9,810 nt of DNA from an uncultured Eubacteriales bacterium (GTDB lineage: Bacteria; Bacillota; Clostridia; Lachnospirales; Lachnospiraceae), in contig ONWK01000365.1 in assembly GCA_900321505.1 (NCBI GenBank), positions 1 to 9,810 on the forward strand. Reading direction: 5' to 3'. Under the pieces are notes generated by a model. That model saw nothing but the letters and a program-made list of their open reading frames with translations. It did no database searches and was not told where the DNA came from. Below are positions 6,486 through 9,810 of the stretch, piece after piece (the stretch's first letter is position 1; each line of letters opens with the position of its first letter). Both the position numbers and the translations under genes were made by a program.

Positions 6486-7487
6486 ATGACTGAAGCTAAA
6501 GCATATACTCCTGAAAAGGAAGATTTCGTCCTTGCTCCCGTTATTGAAAAGGACAATACGGCTGCAGAGGCCGCTACCGGTGTACGTCACGAGACTCTGA
6601 AGCGTTTTATGGCGCAGAAATCTGCAGTTGCCGGAGTTGTGATCCTGGCGGTGCTCATATTGATGAGTATCATAGTGCCTCTTGTTTCAAGCCATGATTA
6701 CAATGAGCAGAATCTTGACAGAGTTAATCTGGCACCGAAGATCCCCGGTATAATGGACGGATCAGAGACGCTTCCGAAGACCAGCGGAACGGTTGAGGTA
6801 AACAGGTATGAGGAGAAAGGGATAACAGACACATATCTTTTCGGAACGGACAGCCTGGGACGCGACCTTTTCTCAAGATGCTTTAAAGGACTTCAGATAT
6901 CACTTCTGATCGCGTTGATCGCGACCGTGGTGAATCTGGTCATAGGTATGAATTACGGCGTAATATCGGGATATTTCGGCGGAATGACGGATATACTGAT
7001 GCAGCGTGCGGTGGATGTGCTGGGAAGTATCCCCACCCTTGTTGTGGTTACGCTTCTGATGATGGTGCTGAAGCCCGGAATGGGATCCATCATTGTGGCC
7101 CTTATGCTTTCGGGCTGGATCGAAATGAGCCTTATATCAAGAGCTGAGGTTATGAAGGTGAAGGAACTGGAATATATTCAGGCTGCTCGTACCATGGGGG
7201 CAGGGCATTTCCATATAATCTTCCGTGACATCGTTCCGAATATAGTAGGAAAGCTTGTGACGCAGATAATGCTCAGCATACCGGCCGCAGTATTCCTCGA
7301 AGCCTTCCTCAGCTTTGTTGGTCTGGGAATGCCTCCCGGAACCTGTTCGCTGGGAACACTTCTTTCGGACGGCTTCAACAATGCACTGCTGCATCCGTAC
7401 AAGCTGATACCGCCTGCGATCATTATGATCCTTCTCATGGTAGCCTGCCATATGGTTGCAGAGGGGTTGAAGAAGGCAACGGAGTAA
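6486..7487 (+). CDS. oppC: Oligopeptide ABC transporter permease OppC
   Basis: This is the second permease subunit (333 residues), partner of OppB. A cytoplasmic N-terminal tail of about 45 residues precedes the first membrane helix (48-68). An external segment of about 50 residues leads into the family hallmark FGTDSLGRDLFSR (119-131). Further hydrophobic stretches lie at 137-158, about 182-217 (two helices), 258-281 and 308-327. The EAA loop is at about 229-253 (YIQAARTMGAG...IVPN). The ATG at 6486 is chosen because AAGGAGG at 6471-6477 lies 8 nt upstream; the open frame extends back to a TTG at 6453, but that has no suitable site and would overlap oppB. It is the last gene of the run; a strong palindrome follows 20 nt after the stop. 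Confidence 0.93.
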   Translation: MTEAKAYTPEKEDFVLAPVIEKDNTAAEAATGVRHETLKRFMAQKSAVAGVVILAVLILMSIIVPLVSSHDYNEQNLDRVNLAPKIPGIMDGSETLPKTSGTVEVNRYEEKGITDTYLFGTDSLGRDLFSRCFKGLQISLLIALIATVVNLVIGMNYGVISGYFGGMTDILMQRAVDVLGSIPTLVVVTLLMMVLKPGMGSIIVALMLSGWIEMSLISRAEVMKVKELEYIQAARTMGAGHFHIIFRDIVPNIVGKLVTQIMLSIPAAVFLEAFLSFVGLGMPPGTCSLGTLLSDGFNNALLHPYKLIPPAIIMILLMVACHMVAEGLKKATE

Positions 7488-7505
7488 AATAAGGTAAGAT
7501 AATGT

Positions 7506-7546
7506 AAGGGGACAGGTCCACTGATTGAAAGTGGATCTGTCCCCTT
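7506..7546. terminator. Palindrome between convergent genes, probable bidirectional terminator
   Basis: The arms 7506-7522 and 7530-7546 form a 17-bp stem (AA plus 15 mostly G/C-rich pairs, with one G.U at 7516/7536) around the 7-nt loop GATTGAA. It lies between the stop of oppC (7487) and the stop of the opposing kinase gene (7585), the expected position for a shared terminator. The T-tract is modest: TTTGTCATCTTTT in the plus direction and TTACATTATCTT in the minus direction. The GGGGACAG...CTGTCCCC ends resemble REP-like dispersed palindromes I recall from Clostridia, so it could be one of those instead or as well. The remaining gap sequence at 7488-7505 and 7547-7584 shows nothing I recognise. 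Confidence 0.65.
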
Positions 7547-7584
7547 TGTCATCTTTTGGATATGTGATATTGGATCCGCTGCCT

Positions 7585-9810
7585 TTAATACTCGGCAGTA
7601 TTACCAAGCTTCCGGAACAGGAGGCCGAAACAGCCGGGTCCGCAGTTTGTGGCTATTGCAGGAGAAGCCTGCATATAATGGATCTCCTCAAAGTGCATCC
7701 TTTTTTCCACCTCGTCCCTGATAAAATCGTTGTCCTTTTTGGAAAGCCCCGAACTGGTGATGAAGAGTATGCTGTTATCGATCTTCGAGGGATTACGCAG
7801 GACTGAACGTATGTATTTTCTCCAGGCATCCTGTCTGGAGCCTATTGTAACCTTACTTATTCTCATCCTGCCGCGCTTCATTGCGATCACGGGGTGCAGC
7901 ATCAGGGCTTTTGTGAAATTGGCCACACGCGGGCCTACCTGTCCGGTACGCGACAGGAAATCCAGGTTATCCACGATAAAGCTGGTGCTGATATTCTTCT
8001 TTTCATTTTCAAGAAGCTCAAGTATCTCGTCTTTTCTTTTCCCGTCCTCTGCGGCCCTGGCGGCTATAAGGGCCAGAAGTCCCTGTCCGCTGGAAAGGTG
8101 GCCCGAATCAAAGACAGTAACATTTTCAAAAGCTCCTGCGGCCTCGGAGGCCATGGGATATCCGCTCTGCTCGACCCTTCCGGAGATGCAGATATGGATG
8201 ATATCATTTGCCGTGGTCAGATTCCGGGCGAAGAAGGCTTCATGTTCCTTTACATCCGGAGCGTGGGGTTCCAGCCTGCTTGCAGGGTTTTCCATGTACT
8301 GAAGCACGCCTCTGGTATCGATATCCAGACCGTCCTTAAATATACCTTGTTCAGTAATGACCTTGTGGGGAAGTATATCAATATTGTATTTCTGCGCCAG
8401 GGGCTGCGGGATATCCGCCACACTTTCGGTGGTAATGGCTATCTGTTTTCTGCTGCGGCTGCTGTGCATCCAGGATACGGTCTCTTCGAGAATGGCACGG
8501 TTGTCGCCTGTAACATATATGAGACTGGAGGGGAGATGGCGCATGACCTCCTTCTCCAGCTGGTCGCCGCTCACAGGCTTGGTAAGATATCCGTCAAAGC
8601 CCTCCTTCGCATAGAGGGCCCGGCTCTCCTCGTCTGCATTTGCGGTAAGTATGACCACCTTGGTGTCCTTATTCTTTCCTCCGGTCTGGGTACGTATCCT
8701 GCGATGGGCCTCGATACCGTCCATTTCCGGCATGAGATGATCCATGAAGATCAGGTTATATTCGGTATCGATGGTCTTTTTAAGCGCTTCCGCACCGCCC
8801 GTTGCCGTGTCTATCCTGATCCTGGTCTCCCTCAGGAGCTTGGATACAACCATGAGGTTGGAGGTGTTGTCATCCACTACCAGGATCCGTGCTTCGGGAG
8901 CCTCGAATTTCTGCTTATATCCGGAGACCAGAACCCTCTTCCTTTCAAGATTGGTCTCACCTATCAGCTTTTCGCCCGCCAGCTCCTGGGGGATTTCGAT
9001 GATAAATGTCGAGCCTTCCGTATATATACTGTTCACGCTGACGGTACCGCCCATCAGCTCCACAAAATTCTTTACTATGGCAAGCCCCAGTCCGGTACCC
9101 TCAATGTGGCGGTTGCTGTCTTCATCCACACGCTTAAAGGCCGTGAAGAGATAGGGGATATCCTCTTTCTTTATTCCCATGCCGGTATCGGTGACGCTGA
9201 AGACCAGAGTCACATTCTTTTTTTCTGCCTTGGTACATTGGACGGAGAGGGTTACTGAACCTTCCTTTGTGTATTTTATCGCGTTGTTAAGCACATTTAT
9301 AAGAATCTGTCTTATACGTACATCGTCACCGATCAGTTCGGCCGGAATGTCCGGCGCCACATTTATATGGAAATCCAGACCCTTTTCACTGGCACGGAGC
9401 CAGAACATGCCTACCAGATCGGAAAGCATTTCACCGAGCTTGTAGGGAGCGGCAGAGAGCTGCATGCGTCCGGATTCGAATTTGGACATATCCAGTATGT
9501 CATTTATCAGGCTCAGGAGCATTTTGCTGGCGGAGCGTATATTTGCCGCATCTTCGGCCACCTCTTCGGAAATGTCTTCCCTGAGGATCATTTCATTAAG
9601 ACCGATGATGGTATTGATGGGTGTCCTTATCTCGTGGCTCATGCTGGAGAAAAACTGATTCTGCGAGGCGTTCAGGGCCTCGATCTCTTTTTTCTGTTTT
9701 TCGGCACGTATGCTTTCACGGATATAAAGGCTGATCTCAAGCTCGACCATAAGGCTGATGGCAGTACCGGTAATGATCAGTGCGATAAATGAGTAACGGT
9801 GCGCCATGAT
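7585..9810 (-). CDS. Hybrid histidine kinase-receiver-DegV fusion, 5' end cut by window
   Basis: The frame is open to the right edge, so the true start lies outside; residues are numbered from the methionine at 9807. A membrane helix (about 5-28) leads into a charged, probably coiled-coil linker (30-50). HisKA follows with phosphoacceptor H58 in SMSHEIRTPIN. The HATPase has the N-box NVLNNAIKYT (171-180), G1 DTGMGI (207-212) and G2 GTGLGLAIV (237-245). A receiver domain (306-425) has acidic D312/D313, phosphoacceptor D356 in FMDHLMPEMDG, T388 and K410. Residues 454-735 are a complete DegV domain (fatty-acid-binding fold of FakB): TESVADIP (460-467), DGLDID (492-497), FDSGHLSSGQGLL (566-578), NCGPGCFG (721-728). 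No Hpt or DNA-binding domain is seen. All kinase and receiver catalytic residues are present, so the phosphorelay should work. The DegV pocket motifs are altered. The input domain is off-window and unknown. It converges on oppC across 97 bp. Confidence 0.92.
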   Translation of the reverse strand: MMAHRYSFIALIITGTAISLMVELEISLYIRESIRAEKQKKEIEALNASQNQFFSSMSHEIRTPINTIIGLNEMILREDISEEVAEDAANIRSASKMLLSLINDILDMSKFESGRMQLSAAPYKLGEMLSDLVGMFWLRASEKGLDFHINVAPDIPAELIGDDVRIRQILINVLNNAIKYTKEGSVTLSVQCTKAEKKNVTLVFSVTDTGMGIKKEDIPYLFTAFKRVDEDSNRHIEGTGLGLAIVKNFVELMGGTVSVNSIYTEGSTFIIEIPQELAGEKLIGETNLERKRVLVSGYKQKFEAPEARILVVDDNTSNLMVVSKLLRETRIRIDTATGGAEALKKTIDTEYNLIFMDHLMPEMDGIEAHRRIRTQTGGKNKDTKVVILTANADEESRALYAKEGFDGYLTKPVSGDQLEKEVMRHLPSSLIYVTGDNRAILEETVSWMHSSRSRKQIAITTESVADIPQPLAQKYNIDILPHKVITEQGIFKDGLDIDTRGVLQYMENPASRLEPHAPDVKEHEAFFARNLTTANDIIHICISGRVEQSGYPMASEAAGAFENVTVFDSGHLSSGQGLLALIAARAAEDGKRKDEILELLENEKKNISTSFIVDNLDFLSRTGQVGPRVANFTKALMLHPVIAMKRGRMRISKVTIGSRQDAWRKYIRSVLRNPSKIDNSILFITSSGLSKKDNDFIRDEVEKRMHFEEIHYMQASPAIATNCGPGCFGLLFRKLGNTAEY

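Noticed and set aside
7894..9258. Open frame of 454 codons on the plus strand, opposite the kinase-DegV gene
   Set aside because: The opposite strand encodes recognisable catalytic motifs throughout. The plus-strand translation shows no domain or signal and has no convincing ribosome binding site; it is a codon-bias shadow.
1..9810. CRISPR array, tRNA or rRNA gene, insertion sequence, phage genes
   Set aside because: No regularly spaced repeats, cloverleaf-like sequence, transposase, integrase or phage structural motifs were seen on either strand.

Overview
The window looks like chromosomal DNA from a Gram-positive anaerobe of the Clostridia, most likely Lachnospiraceae-like. This is an inference from several signs: strong purine-rich ribosome binding sites (one matches the 16S tail over 11 nt), frequent AGG/AGA and ATA codons, middling G+C, a lipoprotein-type oligopeptide-binding protein, and an OppD subtype without the usual C-terminal cysteines. 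No 16S gene or other taxonomic marker is present.

Plus strand, 1-7487: eight genes run in the same direction and are tightly packed. They start with the end of queE and a complete queC (7-deazaguanine/queuosine precursor synthesis). A diacylglycerol-kinase-family lipid kinase follows, its start lying inside queC. Then comes a complete oligopeptide ABC importer in the order oppD-oppF-oppA-oppB-oppC. Gaps are at most 60 bp, and four junctions overlap (queC/lipid kinase, oppD/oppF, oppF/oppA, oppA/oppB). I see no convincing internal promoter or terminator, so one long transcript from queE or earlier through oppC is plausible. Two RNA-level structures stand out: a hairpin in the queE-queC gap that could bring a distant Shine-Dalgarno sequence next to the queC start, and a perfect 10-bp inverted repeat in the 3' end of oppF, about 40 nt before oppA.

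The region 7488-7584 separates convergent genes and holds a 17-bp imperfect palindrome (one G.U pair). It may be a bidirectional terminator, a REP-like dispersed repeat, or both.

Minus strand, 9810-7585: one large gene, cut by the right edge of the window, encodes a membrane-anchored hybrid histidine kinase (HisKA, HATPase, receiver). Its C-terminus is not an Hpt or DNA-binding domain but a full-length DegV domain, the family of fatty-acid-binding proteins that includes FakB. The DegV pocket motifs are heavily altered. This fusion of a phosphorelay protein to a lipid-binding-type fold is the most interesting object in the window.

The opp genes form a full peptide uptake system: lipoprotein receptor, two permeases and two ATPases. 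queE and queC act in consecutive steps from CDG to preQ0. Whether the lipid kinase is functionally linked to either neighbour cannot be told from sequence.
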